This document shows positions 23,813 to 32,078 of a DNA stretch of 34,071 nucleotides, one piece after another (positions within the stretch are counted from its first letter, which is position 1; the number at the start of each line of letters is the position of its first letter). The stretch is from Halomarinibacterium sp041392125 (lineage in GTDB: Bacteria > Bacteroidota > Bacteroidia > Flavobacteriales > Flavobacteriaceae). The stretch covers positions 1-34,071 of the forward strand of contig JAWKMR010000016.1 in NCBI GenBank assembly GCA_041392125.1, in the 5' to 3' direction. The position numbers and the translations under genes are program-made. Under the pieces are notes generated by a model. That model was not told the origin of the DNA. It made no database searches and was given only the letters and a program-made list of their open reading frames with translations.

Positions 23813-25797
23813 GTCTTTACTTCAATATTTTCGTATTCCAGATTCTCTTTATGCAATACTGCGTCACCGGGTTCTCCTTTGTATTCCCAAGCAGCAACAT
23901 ACATAAAGTTTTTATCGTCTCTCAAGGCCTCTCCATCTTCCGTTTGGTATTCTTCTCTAAAATGACCTCCACAGGATTCATTTCTATGCAAAGCATCTTT
24001 GGCAAACAATTCGCCTAACTCAAGAAAATCTGCCACGCGAGCTGCTTTTTCCAGTTCGGGGTTCATTTCGTCCATGCTTCCGGGAACTTTCACTTCTTTC
24101 CAAAATGCTGAACGAAGCTCTTTTATTTCTGAAATGGCTTCTTTCAATCCTTTTTCGTTACGTGCCATCCCTACTTTATCCCACATGATTTTTCCGAGGC
24201 GCTTATGGAAATGATCCACACTTTTGGTTCCGTTGTTATTAATCAGTTTTTCAAGCGTTGTTCTTACATTATTTTCCGCAGCTTCAAATTCGGGTAAATC
24301 GGTTGAGATTTTTCCTGTTCTAATATCTTTTGAAAGGTAATCCCCAATGGTATAAGGCAACACAAAGTAACCATCGGCCAATCCTTGCATCAAAGCACTT
24401 GCCCCCAGTCTGTTTGCCCCGTGATCACTAAAGTTAGCTTCTCCGGCTGCATAACACCCCGGAATGGTGGTCATTAAGTTATAATCTACCCATACACCAC
24501 CCATAGTGTAGTGTACAGCTGGGTAAATCATCATGGGGGTTTTATACGGATTCTGATCTACAATTTTTTCGTACATCTGAAACAAGTTTCCATACTTGTT
24601 TTCAATTACTTTTTCACCCAATTCACGAATGGTGTCTTCGGAAGGATTTTCAATATGATGAATGGCCGCTTGCTCTTTTCCGTAACGCATAATGGCCGAT
24701 TTGAAATCCAAATACACGGCTTCCCCTGTTTTGTTCACTCCAAATCCGGCATCGCAACGCTCTTTAGCCGCACGCGAAGCAACATCACGAGGCACTAAGT
24801 TTCCGAAGGAAGGATAGCGACGTTCTAAGTAGTAATCACGATCTTCTTCTTTTAAATCGGTTGGCTTTAATTTACCTTCTCTAATTGCGATGGCATCGTC
24901 CATTTTCTTTGGCACCCAAATACGCCCGTCGTTACGAAGCGACTCCGACATCAACGTTAATTTGGACTGGTGATCTCCCGAAACCGGAATGCAGGTTGGG
25001 TGAATCTGGGTATAGCAAGGGTTGGCAAAATAGGCTCCTTTTTTATGAATTTTCCACGAAGCCGTTACATTACTTCCCATGGCATTGGTAGAAAGGAAAA
25101 ATACATTTCCGTAACCTCCCGTAGCAATGACTACAGCGTGCGCCGAATGTCTTTCCAATTTTCCGGTCACTAAATCTCGGGCGATAATCCCCCTGGCTTT
25201 TCCATCAACAATCACTAAATCGAGCATTTCGTGACGGTTATAGGCTTTAATTTTCCCACGGTTGATTTGTCGGTTCATCGCTGAATACGCTCCTAACAAC
25301 AATTGTTGCCCTGTTTGCCCTTTGGCATAAAATGTTCGGGAGACCAAAACCCCTCCAAAAGAACGGTTATCCAGTAACCCGCCATATTCACGGGCAAAAG
25401 GAACCCCTTGAGCAACACATTGATCGATAATATTGGCTGAAACTTCTGCCAAACGATATACATTTTCTTCCCGAGCACGATAATCGCCTCCTTTAATGGT
25501 GTCGTAAAAAAGACGATAGGTAGAATCCCCATCCCCTTGATAATTCTTTGCGGCATTAATTCCTCCTTGAGCGGCAATAGAGTGTGCCCGACGTGGGGAA
25601 TCTTGGTAACAAAATGTTTTTACGTTATAGCCTAATTCGGCAAGAGTAGCAGCAGCACTCCCGCCAGCTAAACCGGTTCCTACTACAATAACATCAATGT
25701 TCCGTTTGTTAGCCGGGTTAACAAGGTTAATATCGTTTTTATGTTTGGTCCACTTTTGGGCTAAAGGTCCTTTGGGTAATCTAGATTCTAATGACAT
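23797..25797 (-). CDS. sdhA: Succinate dehydrogenase / fumarate reductase flavoprotein subunit
   Basis: The 666-residue catalytic subunit oxidises succinate to fumarate in the TCA cycle. The Rossmann loop VVGTGLAGGSAAATLAELG (around residues 38-56) binds FAD, and His72 in RRAHSIAAQGG is the expected covalent attachment site. The substrate region IHPTCIPVSGDHQSKLTLMS, the active-site arginine region ERRYPSFGNLVPRDVASRAA, and HYTMGGVWVDYN are intact. The length fits the Bacteroidota SdhA that works with a large SdhC. It begins 11 bases after sdhC, and its C terminus (VKTRSYK) appears complete despite the cassette that follows. Confidence 0.97.
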   Translation of the reverse strand: MSLESRLPKGPLAQKWTKHKNDINLVNPANKRNIDVIVVGTGLAGGSAAATLAELGYNVKTFCYQDSPRRAHSIAAQGGINAAKNYQGDGDSTYRLFYDTIKGGDYRAREENVYRLAEVSANIIDQCVAQGVPFAREYGGLLDNRSFGGVLVSRTFYAKGQTGQQLLLGAYSAMNRQINRGKIKAYNRHEMLDLVIVDGKARGIIARDLVTGKLERHSAHAVVIATGGYGNVFFLSTNAMGSNVTASWKIHKKGAYFANPCYTQIHPTCIPVSGDHQSKLTLMSESLRNDGRIWVPKKMDDAIAIREGKLKPTDLKEEDRDYYLERRYPSFGNLVPRDVASRAAKERCDAGFGVNKTGEAVYLDFKSAIMRYGKEQAAIHHIENPSEDTIRELGEKVIENKYGNLFQMYEKIVDQNPYKTPMMIYPAVHYTMGGVWVDYNLMTTIPGCYAAGEANFSDHGANRLGASALMQGLADGYFVLPYTIGDYLSKDIRTGKISTDLPEFEAAENNVRTTLEKLINNNGTKSVDHFHKRLGKIMWDKVGMARNEKGLKEAISEIKELRSAFWKEVKVPGSMDEMNPELEKAARVADFLELGELFAKDALHRNESCGGHFREEYQTEDGEALRDDKNFMYVAAWEYKGEPGDAVLHKENLEYENIEVKTRSYK

Positions 25798-25808
25798 AAA
25801 GTAGCTTT

Positions 25809-26474
25809 TTAGTGGATTAAGTGATTAATATGATGGTAGAGGGCAATAAATATAAACCCTGCAGGAATTACAATGGCAAAAGCTTTGGTAAAGCCCTTCA
25901 ATCCTTTGGAATATTTATTGTTGAATCCTACGCTTTGAAAGGCTGAAGAAAAGCCATGCCATAAATGAACTGCTAACAGTATAAAGGCAACAACGTACAT
26001 AATTACACGTGTATGACTTTCAAACTTGTGAACGGTTTCGGCATAATAGCGCATAGAATCTTCAGGATGTGATTCAATGTATTTATGAACGATTTCAGGA
26101 ATCCAGAAATCGTAAAAGTGCAATCCTAGAAAAGCTAGGACTACCATTCCGGAAATAATCATATTTCGCGAAGCCCAACTGGCATTTGCACTTCCTTTAT
26201 AACTAGCATATTTTACAGCGCGTGCATTTCGGTTTTTCATTTCCAGCACAAAACCCATCACAAAATGGAAAACCACGCCAAAAATTAATATAGGCTGAAG
26301 GACAAACTGTATCAACCCATTGGTGCCCATAAAATGCGACCAACTATTAAAGGTGTCGGGAGCAATTACCGATGTAAAGTTGATAACAAAATGCTGTGCT
26401 AAGAAAAAAACCAAAAATAAACCTGAAAGTGCCATGGCGACTTTTCTGGCAATGGAAGAGGAAAGTAATCCCAT
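25809..26474 (-). CDS. sdhC: Succinate dehydrogenase cytochrome b subunit (one-piece membrane anchor)
   Basis: A 221-residue inner-membrane protein with five hydrophobic helices that anchors SdhAB, carries haem b and reduces menaquinone. Conserved His residues occur in AQHFVINF, FHFVMGFVLE, LGLHFYDFW and VHLWHGFSSAF, fitting a di-haem type-B anchor. No sdhD is present, as expected for this type. It is the promoter-proximal gene of sdhC-sdhA-(four-helix)-sdhB and has a strong consensus promoter at 26501-26532. Confidence 0.95.
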   Translation of the reverse strand: MGLLSSSIARKVAMALSGLFLVFFLAQHFVINFTSVIAPDTFNSWSHFMGTNGLIQFVLQPILIFGVVFHFVMGFVLEMKNRNARAVKYASYKGSANASWASRNMIISGMVVLAFLGLHFYDFWIPEIVHKYIESHPEDSMRYYAETVHKFESHTRVIMYVVAFILLAVHLWHGFSSAFQSVGFNNKYSKGLKGFTKAFAIVIPAGFIFIALYHHINHLIH

Positions 26475-26500
26475 AGTGTGTTTTTCAAAATTTCAATACA

Positions 26501-26532
26501 CAAAAATACGGCTCAATTGCATGATTGCCAAA
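26501..26532 (-). promoter_or_regulatory. Consensus Bacteroidota promoter of the sdh operon
   Basis: On the minus strand TTTG (26529-26532), a 20-base spacer and TATTTTTG (26501-26508) match the -33/-7 consensus TTTG...TAnnTTTG. The -7 box is 26 bases before the sdhC ATG. Confidence 0.75.
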
Positions 26533-26584
26533 CTTTCATATTTGTTTTAAAGTGTATTTAGAATGGTTTTAAACAAAAAATATA

Positions 26585-29422
26585 TTATTTAATTTCTAAT
26601 TTCTCTTTAGCAGATTTTCCGCCAACCATGACCTCAACGGTATAAGTTCCCTTTGGCAAATAGTACTTTCCGTTTTGGGCTTTTGAAATTTTGGCTCCTG
26701 CCTTTTCAAGATTCTTTACGCCCTTTTCTGAAAGGGTTACATGGTATTTTGAAAAATGAACACCCTTTACAACATCAACGCTCCATGTTTGCAGTTCTTT
26801 TCCGTCTTCCGAAGTAATTGAAATGGTTGCATTTCCTTCCGAAGGACTGTAAAACTGAATATCCACGGAAGGTTCAAAAGGATCGTTCCACTCACTAAAA
26901 CTACTTCCCCAACGGCGCGAATATTGCAATGGCTCCATAGAATTTACCAAAACAGTATTCATAGAATTTTCAGAAAGTTGCTGTAACAACGAAACATCGG
27001 CTATGTAAATAGACCTCCCATGGGTGCCAACAACCAATTCTTTAGCTTCCGGTTGTACCACCAAATCATGCACGGCAACATTGGGCAATCCTTCAGAAAA
27101 CAACTCCCAGCTTCCTCCTTTGTTGAAAGAAACATACACCCCATTATCGGTTCCCAAATACAGAATATTTTCATTTTCCGAATCTTCTTTAACCACATTT
27201 ACGGGCGAGGCGGGAAGATTACTTGCAATGTTTTTCCAAGTTTGCCCGTAATCGTCACTCATATACACATATGGCGTAAAATCGTCCCAACGATAGCCAT
27301 TTAAACTTACATAGACTCTCGATTTTTTATGCTGCGAAGCCACTACACGGCTTACCCACAAATCCTTTGGGAAAGATGTTGAGATATTGTCCCAATTTCC
27401 GCCTCCATTCTTGGTAAGATAGACCAGCCCATCATCGCTTCCGGTATAAAGTAGCCCAAACTGAAAAGGAGATTCGCTCATGGTAGTAAGGGTTCCATAA
27501 GCCACATTTCCGGGTTTTCCATTGTTGGTTAAATCGGGTGAAATGGCATCCCAATCGTCTCCTTTATTAAGACTTCGCATCAATTTATTTCCCCCGTAAT
27601 ACAAAATATCCTGATTGTGTTTACTCAACAAAATAGGAGTTTGCCAATTAAAACGATAGGGATTTTCCCCCAATTGATGTTTCGGCTGAATATAAGCATT
27701 TTCATTAGTGGCAAGATTTAAGCGGTAATAATTTCCGAATTGAAAACCCGTATAAACTATATTATTATCTCGATTGTCAATTTGAACCTGCATGCCGTCT
27801 CCTCCCATAATCATTTTATAGGGATATTGACCGGATTGATACCAATACACACTTTCTTCACTATCGCTTGCTCCTTTCCACACCCCATTATCCTGTAAGC
27901 CACCATACACATTATAAGGTTTCGCATGATCTACATTGATGGCATAGAACTGCCCCACAGCAGGAGTATTACACTTTATCCAATGTTTCCCATCATCATA
28001 ACTAATGTTGACCCCCCCATCGTTCCCGTTGATTAAATGCCCGGGCATTTTGGGATTAATCCAAAGCACATGGTGATCTGCATGGACATTATCTGCATCA
28101 ATCGATTTAAAGGTTTTTCCTCCGTCTTTGGAAGTTAAAATGGGAACTCCATAAATGTAAATTCCGTTTCGGTTGTTGGGATCTACATGAATTTTTCCGA
28201 AGTAATACCCATATGAATAATAGACTCCATCCAAAAATCCTTCATGGGTTTTGTTCCATGTTTTACCGGCATCGGTGCTTTTATACACTTCGGCACCAAT
28301 TACAGGCGTATCGAACAATAAGGTATTGGCATCCTCCAAATATTTAGCTAAATCCACGGGCGTAGCAGTTCCCTCTTTAATTAACTGCTTCACACTTTGA
28401 GCCGTGTATTTTTCCTGAAAGTCATTATTCCGCAAAAAGCTTTCCAGCTTGGCATTGTCCAAATTCAAAAAAGCATCTCTTGACATCGTTTTGAAATCCT
28501 CTTTGGTAAGTCCTTCCTTTTTTTCTTCGGAATCTTTCTTTCGTAAAAATTGATTGTCATGAATGGCATATACGGTATTTTCATCTACCACGGCCACTCC
28601 TATTCTCCCCACTCCATCGCCCGTTGGGAATCCGCTGGCTTCTGTTGAAACATTGGTCCACGTATTTCCGGCATCCACACTTTTATAGAGTGCACTTCCT
28701 TCTCCATTGCCTTTAAAATTCCATGCTTTACGGTCTTTATCCCAACTGGAAGCATACATGATATTAAAGTTGTTAGGGTGCACACTCATTTCAATAATCC
28801 CGGTATGATTATTTACAAAAAGTGTTTTGTTCCAAGTTGTTCCCCCGTCAAAAGATTTATAAACCCCGCGTTCGTCATTATTGGAATACAAATGCCCCGT
28901 GACGCCCACTACTATTTCATTAGGGTTATTGGGGTTCAGAAGAATTCGAGCAATGTGGTGCGAATCCATAAGACCCATATTTTGCCAGGTTTTTCCGTTG
29001 TCGGCACTTCTCAAAAGACCTATTCCGGCATAACTGGAACGCGAAGCATTTACTTCTCCGGTTCCTACCCAAAGTGTTCTGTTTTTCCAATCCACCGCCA
29101 AAGCACCCACATTTTGGGTAGGACTGCTATCCAAAACGGGTTCAAAACTGGTTCCATTATTTATTGTATGCCATACGCCTCCACTGGCATACCCCACATA
29201 AAACTCGGTAGGATTTACCGGATTTACCGCAATGTCCACCACACGACCACTCATGACCGAAGGGCCAATATTCCGGAAGGGCAGGTTTTTAACTAAGGAA
29301 TTTTGCGTGAGTTGTTCTTTCTGTTGTAGTGCTTTTTCAACGGCACCGGCAGAGGTAGCAGGTTGTTGAGAAAAAAGCGTTATAGAAAAAGAAAGGAAAA
29401 ATAAGGTGGTTAGTTTCTTCAT
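26585..29422 (-). CDS. Secreted VPS10/BNR-type beta-propeller protein (glycosyl-hydrolase-like)
   Basis: A 945-residue exported protein; the start is taken at MKKLTTLFFLSFSITLFSQ, a clear signal peptide, rather than an ATG 12 codons upstream. At least ten Asp-box motifs (S-x-D-x-G-x-x-W/F) are visible: SADNGKTW, SFDGGTTW, SVDAGNTW, STDAGKTW, SKDGGKTF, SYDDGKHW, SLNKGDDW, TKNGGGNW, SDDYGQTW and SFNKGGSW. They indicate tandem seven-bladed propellers as in sortilin VPS10 domains and GH74 xyloglucanases. A charged helical insert at about residues 293-376 breaks the repeat pattern. A final beta domain (LPKGTYTVEVMVGG to the end) is not a T9SS sorting domain. Databases often label such proteins glycosyl hydrolase, but I see no catalytic proof. 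It is divergent from the Crp-family gene. Confidence 0.82.
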   Translation of the reverse strand: MKKLTTLFFLSFSITLFSQQPATSAGAVEKALQQKEQLTQNSLVKNLPFRNIGPSVMSGRVVDIAVNPVNPTEFYVGYASGGVWHTINNGTSFEPVLDSSPTQNVGALAVDWKNRTLWVGTGEVNASRSSYAGIGLLRSADNGKTWQNMGLMDSHHIARILLNPNNPNEIVVGVTGHLYSNNDERGVYKSFDGGTTWNKTLFVNNHTGIIEMSVHPNNFNIMYASSWDKDRKAWNFKGNGEGSALYKSVDAGNTWTNVSTEASGFPTGDGVGRIGVAVVDENTVYAIHDNQFLRKKDSEEKKEGLTKEDFKTMSRDAFLNLDNAKLESFLRNNDFQEKYTAQSVKQLIKEGTATPVDLAKYLEDANTLLFDTPVIGAEVYKSTDAGKTWNKTHEGFLDGVYYSYGYYFGKIHVDPNNRNGIYIYGVPILTSKDGGKTFKSIDADNVHADHHVLWINPKMPGHLINGNDGGVNISYDDGKHWIKCNTPAVGQFYAINVDHAKPYNVYGGLQDNGVWKGASDSEESVYWYQSGQYPYKMIMGGDGMQVQIDNRDNNIVYTGFQFGNYYRLNLATNENAYIQPKHQLGENPYRFNWQTPILLSKHNQDILYYGGNKLMRSLNKGDDWDAISPDLTNNGKPGNVAYGTLTTMSESPFQFGLLYTGSDDGLVYLTKNGGGNWDNISTSFPKDLWVSRVVASQHKKSRVYVSLNGYRWDDFTPYVYMSDDYGQTWKNIASNLPASPVNVVKEDSENENILYLGTDNGVYVSFNKGGSWELFSEGLPNVAVHDLVVQPEAKELVVGTHGRSIYIADVSLLQQLSENSMNTVLVNSMEPLQYSRRWGSSFSEWNDPFEPSVDIQFYSPSEGNATISITSEDGKELQTWSVDVVKGVHFSKYHVTLSEKGVKNLEKAGAKISKAQNGKYYLPKGTYTVEVMVGGKSAKEKLEIK

Positions 29423-29531
29423 CTTTGGTGGTTTAAAAACAGAATTACTAAAATACACTAAATTATTTTGAAGAAGTTTGCCTTACCCAATAAATTAGTT
29501 TTTTTACCTTCGGAAAGGCATTAAATAACTT

Positions 29532-30116
29532 ATGGATCCTTCCAAAGAATTATTGAGAAAAAGCATTACCCACATTTTGAAAGATGTAATACCGGAATCG
29601 CATCTTTCTGAAATCTTGAATGCTTTTCAGTTTATGGAACTAAAAAAGAATACTTTTTTTGTTGAAGAAGGAAGCGTTTGTCGTTATTTCTGTTTTGTGG
29701 AAAGCGGTATTTTAATGCACTCCATTGTAGTGAATGGAGAAGAAAAAACCACCTATCTGGCATTAAAAAATACCTATACTTCGGCCTTAAAAAGTTTTAA
29801 AAACCAAATTCCCTCTCGAAAAAATATTAAGGCCATTAGTCATTGCGCTCTTTGGGTGTTATCTATTGAAAACTTTAATACACTGCTTAAAAATAATGAA
29901 GCCTTCTTTCGGTTTTATTACAACTTAATTGAAAATCAAATTTTTCTCATTGACGATTACCGTATTGATTTGCTTACGCTTTCTCCTGAAGAACGCTATC
30001 AAAAAATGTTGCAAAACGAGCCCAATTTATTACAACAGGTTCCGCTTCGGTATTTAGCCTCGTTCTTAGGAATTTCCAATAGGCACATGAGTCGTATTCG
30101 AAAAAATTCGATTTAA
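29532..30116 (+). CDS. Crp/Fnr family transcriptional regulator
   Basis: A 194-residue regulator. Residues ~20-115 form a cyclic-nucleotide-binding-like beta barrel (FFVEEGSVCRYFCFVESGIL), with no Fnr-type cysteine cluster and no intact cAMP phosphate-binding loop (the RxA motif is absent). A helix around 120-145 would be the dimer helix, and the C-terminal winged helix-turn-helix reads LRYLASFLGISNRHMSRIRK (~172-191). This short form without known ligand is common in Bacteroidota. The divergent beta-propeller gene 109 bases away is a possible target, as is pepP, which follows 65 bases downstream. Confidence 0.88.
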   Translation: MDPSKELLRKSITHILKDVIPESHLSEILNAFQFMELKKNTFFVEEGSVCRYFCFVESGILMHSIVVNGEEKTTYLALKNTYTSALKSFKNQIPSRKNIKAISHCALWVLSIENFNTLLKNNEAFFRFYYNLIENQIFLIDDYRIDLLTLSPEERYQKMLQNEPNLLQQVPLRYLASFLGISNRHMSRIRKNSI

Positions 30117-30151
30117 CGCCATTTGGCTACTTTTTTCAGCGATGCATTCCG

Positions 30152-30159
30152 TAATTTTG
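30152..30159 (+). promoter_or_regulatory. Putative -7 box for pepP
   Basis: TAATTTTG, an exact TAnnTTTG match, ends 22 bases before the pepP ATG. A TTTG at 30122-30125 is 26 bases upstream, longer than the usual spacer. Confidence 0.45.
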
Positions 30160-30181
30160 AAGAAATCAAATTCAAAATCTC

Positions 30182-31474
30182 ATGAAATACCTTCCTATAG
30201 ACCGCAACCTGTACATCAAAAACCGAAAAAACTTTATGGCGCAAATGAAGCCGAAAAGTATTGCCGTTTTTAATAGTAATGATATTTATCCGGTGAGTGC
30301 CGATAGTACCATGCCCTTTAATCAGCATCGCGATATTTTCTATTTAAGTGGTGTGGATCAGGAAGAAAGTATTCTATTATTATTTCCGGACGCACACGAA
30401 GAAAAACACCGCGAAGTACTTTTTTTACGAGAAACCGATGAGCATATTGCTATTTGGGAAGGCGAAAAACTAACTAAAGAACGTGCTTTTGAAGTAAGCG
30501 GAATTAAAACCGTGTATTGGCTCACTGATTTTGACAAAATTTTCTTCGCATTAATGACCGAGGCCGAAACCATTTACTTTAATACCAACGAACATTACCG
30601 ACAAAGTGTAGAAACCGAAACCCGCGAAGATCGTTTCATCAAAAAAACCAAAGAGCAATTTCCGGCACATAGCTGGGCAAAAAGCAATCCTATTTTACAA
30701 CGACTACGCTCTGTAAAAGATACTATTGAAATTGATCTCATTCAAAATGCTTGCAACATTACTGAAAAAGGTTTCCGAAGAATTCTAAATTTTATAAAAC
30801 CCGGCGTTTGGGAATATGAAATTGAAGCCGAATTTATTCACGAATTTTTATGTAATCGTTCCAAAGGTTTTGCCTACACGCCCATTGTTGCCAGTGGAAA
30901 CAACGCCAATGTCTTGCATTATATTGAAAACAACCACCAATGTAAAGATGGAGACCTCATTTTATTGGATGTAGGTGCCGAATATGCCAACTATAGTAGC
31001 GATATGACACGTACCATTCCTGTGAATGGAAAGTTTACCCAACGGCAAAAAGAAGTGTATCATGCCGTACTTCGAGTAAAAAATGAAGCGACCAAAATGC
31101 TCGTCCCCGGAAATTTCTGGAAAGAGTATCATGTAGAAGTGGGCAAACTCATGACTTCTGAATTGTTAGGGTTGGGGCTCATTGACAAAGCCGATGTGCA
31201 AAACGAAAACCCCGATTGGCCCGCCTATAAAAAATACTTTATGCACGGCACCAGCCACCATATGGGGCTTGACACACACGACTATGGTATTTTACGGGAA
31301 CCTATGAAAGCAAATATGGTATTTACCGTAGAGCCCGGTATTTATATCCCTGAAGAAGGGTTTGGTATTCGACTGGAAGATGATGTGGTGATTCAAGAGA
31401 AAGGAGAACCTTTTAACCTCATGCGAAACATTCCTATTGAAGCGGAAGAGATTGAAACTTTAATGAACTCATAA
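30182..31474 (+). CDS. pepP: Xaa-Pro aminopeptidase (aminopeptidase P)
   Basis: A 430-residue dinuclear-metal peptidase that removes an N-terminal residue preceding proline. The N-terminal creatinase-like domain (FMAQMKPKSIAVFNSNDIYP, NQHRDIFYLSGVDQEES) is followed by the pita-bread catalytic domain. All five metal ligands are present: Asp263 and Asp274 (LLDVGAEYANYSSDMTRT), His359 (HGTSHHMGLDTHD), Glu384 (FTVEPGIY) and Glu399 (GIRLEDDV). The length and the HGTSHH-MG motif fit bacterial PepP. There is no signal peptide, so it is cytoplasmic. A strong hairpin terminator follows the stop directly. Confidence 0.95.
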   Translation: MKYLPIDRNLYIKNRKNFMAQMKPKSIAVFNSNDIYPVSADSTMPFNQHRDIFYLSGVDQEESILLLFPDAHEEKHREVLFLRETDEHIAIWEGEKLTKERAFEVSGIKTVYWLTDFDKIFFALMTEAETIYFNTNEHYRQSVETETREDRFIKKTKEQFPAHSWAKSNPILQRLRSVKDTIEIDLIQNACNITEKGFRRILNFIKPGVWEYEIEAEFIHEFLCNRSKGFAYTPIVASGNNANVLHYIENNHQCKDGDLILLDVGAEYANYSSDMTRTIPVNGKFTQRQKEVYHAVLRVKNEATKMLVPGNFWKEYHVEVGKLMTSELLGLGLIDKADVQNENPDWPAYKKYFMHGTSHHMGLDTHDYGILREPMKANMVFTVEPGIYIPEEGFGIRLEDDVVIQEKGEPFNLMRNIPIEAEEIETLMNS

Positions 31475-31502
31475 AAAAAGCCCTCATAAAGAGGGCTTTT
31501 TT
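31474..31502. terminator. Bidirectional intrinsic terminator after pepP
   Basis: AAAAAAGCCCTC (31474-31485) pairs with GAGGGCTTTTTT (31491-31502) around a 5-base loop. It lies between convergent pepP and the CBM48 gene and overlaps the final base of the pepP stop. Confidence 0.92.
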
Positions 31503-31520
31503 ATAGATTTAGGGCAAAAT

Positions 31521-31817
31521 TTATACGTGTAGCACACTGTTTTCAGCACCGGCATAATCATTCCAAGCATAGGCATCAGCTTGTTCTTCATTAATATAGT
31601 TTCCATCAACGATATAACGGAATTCATACGAATTATCTTTTTCAAGATCTAAAGTTCCTTTAAAAGTTCCGTTTTTTAATTTTTTAAGTGGGGTTTCCTT
31701 GGTATTCCATCCATTAAAAGATCCTACTACTTTTACTTCATTAGCTTCCTCTGCAGGAACCGTAAAAGTTACTTTACAAAGGGGTTTGCTTTTTAAATAT
31801 TGTTTTGTAATTGCCAT
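31521..31817 (-). CDS. Free-standing CBM48 / isoamylase early-set domain protein
   Basis: A 98-residue protein that is essentially one Ig-like carbohydrate-binding module. The family motif VKVVGSFNGWNTKETPLKK (about residues 27-45) has the conserved tryptophan that stacks on glucan, and YEFRYIVDGNYINEEQADAYA completes the E-set fold seen in AMPK beta subunits and glycogen-branching enzymes. There is no catalytic domain and no signal peptide. It may bind glycogen-like glucans in the cytoplasm or act as a partner subunit. No glycogen gene is adjacent. It has a textbook promoter at 31843-31873. Confidence 0.9.
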   Translation of the reverse strand: MAITKQYLKSKPLCKVTFTVPAEEANEVKVVGSFNGWNTKETPLKKLKNGTFKGTLDLEKDNSYEFRYIVDGNYINEEQADAYAWNDYAGAENSVLHV

Positions 31818-31842
31818 GATGTTTACATTTTAAATTCGTGTT

Positions 31843-31873
31843 CAAATCTAAAACACAAAATTGCTTTTACAAA
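31843..31873 (-). promoter_or_regulatory. Consensus Bacteroidota promoter of the CBM48 gene
   Basis: On the minus strand TTTG (31870-31873), a 19-base spacer and TAGATTTG (31843-31850) match TTTG-N19-TAnnTTTG exactly. The -7 box is 25 bases before the ATG, so a leader of about 20 bases is expected. Confidence 0.8.
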
Positions 31874-32054
31874 TGTTTAACTGCTAAAAAATCAGCGTTT
31901 TACGAAATTCACAAATTGAATAACGCCATATTACGAAATTGAGAAAATTAAAAGTGAAAAATTGGCAATCTTTCAAAGAAAACAACTTTTAATTGAGCTC
32001 ATTTTTTTATGAAATTGGAGCGACATCGTTTTCGATTTTTCAGAAACATGTTAA

Positions 32055-32078
32055 AAAATTGAGGAAAACGTCAATTTT
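32055..32078 (-). terminator. AT-rich hairpin overlapping the brnQ stop
   Basis: AAAATTGA (32055-32062) pairs with TCAATTTT (32071-32078) around an 8-base loop, with a T run after it on the minus strand. The brnQ TGA is part of the stem. Low GC makes it a weak candidate. Confidence 0.45.

Noticed and set aside
28778..29296. 172-codon open frame on the plus strand opposite the Asp-box propeller gene
   Set aside because: It lies wholly inside a well-supported secreted protein gene, and its translation has no recognisable motif or biased composition of a real protein.
31818..32070. Possible small gene or RNA in the 253-base gap before the CBM48 gene
   Set aside because: Apart from the CBM48 promoter, a TACGAAATT direct repeat and the brnQ hairpin I see no open frame or stable structure.
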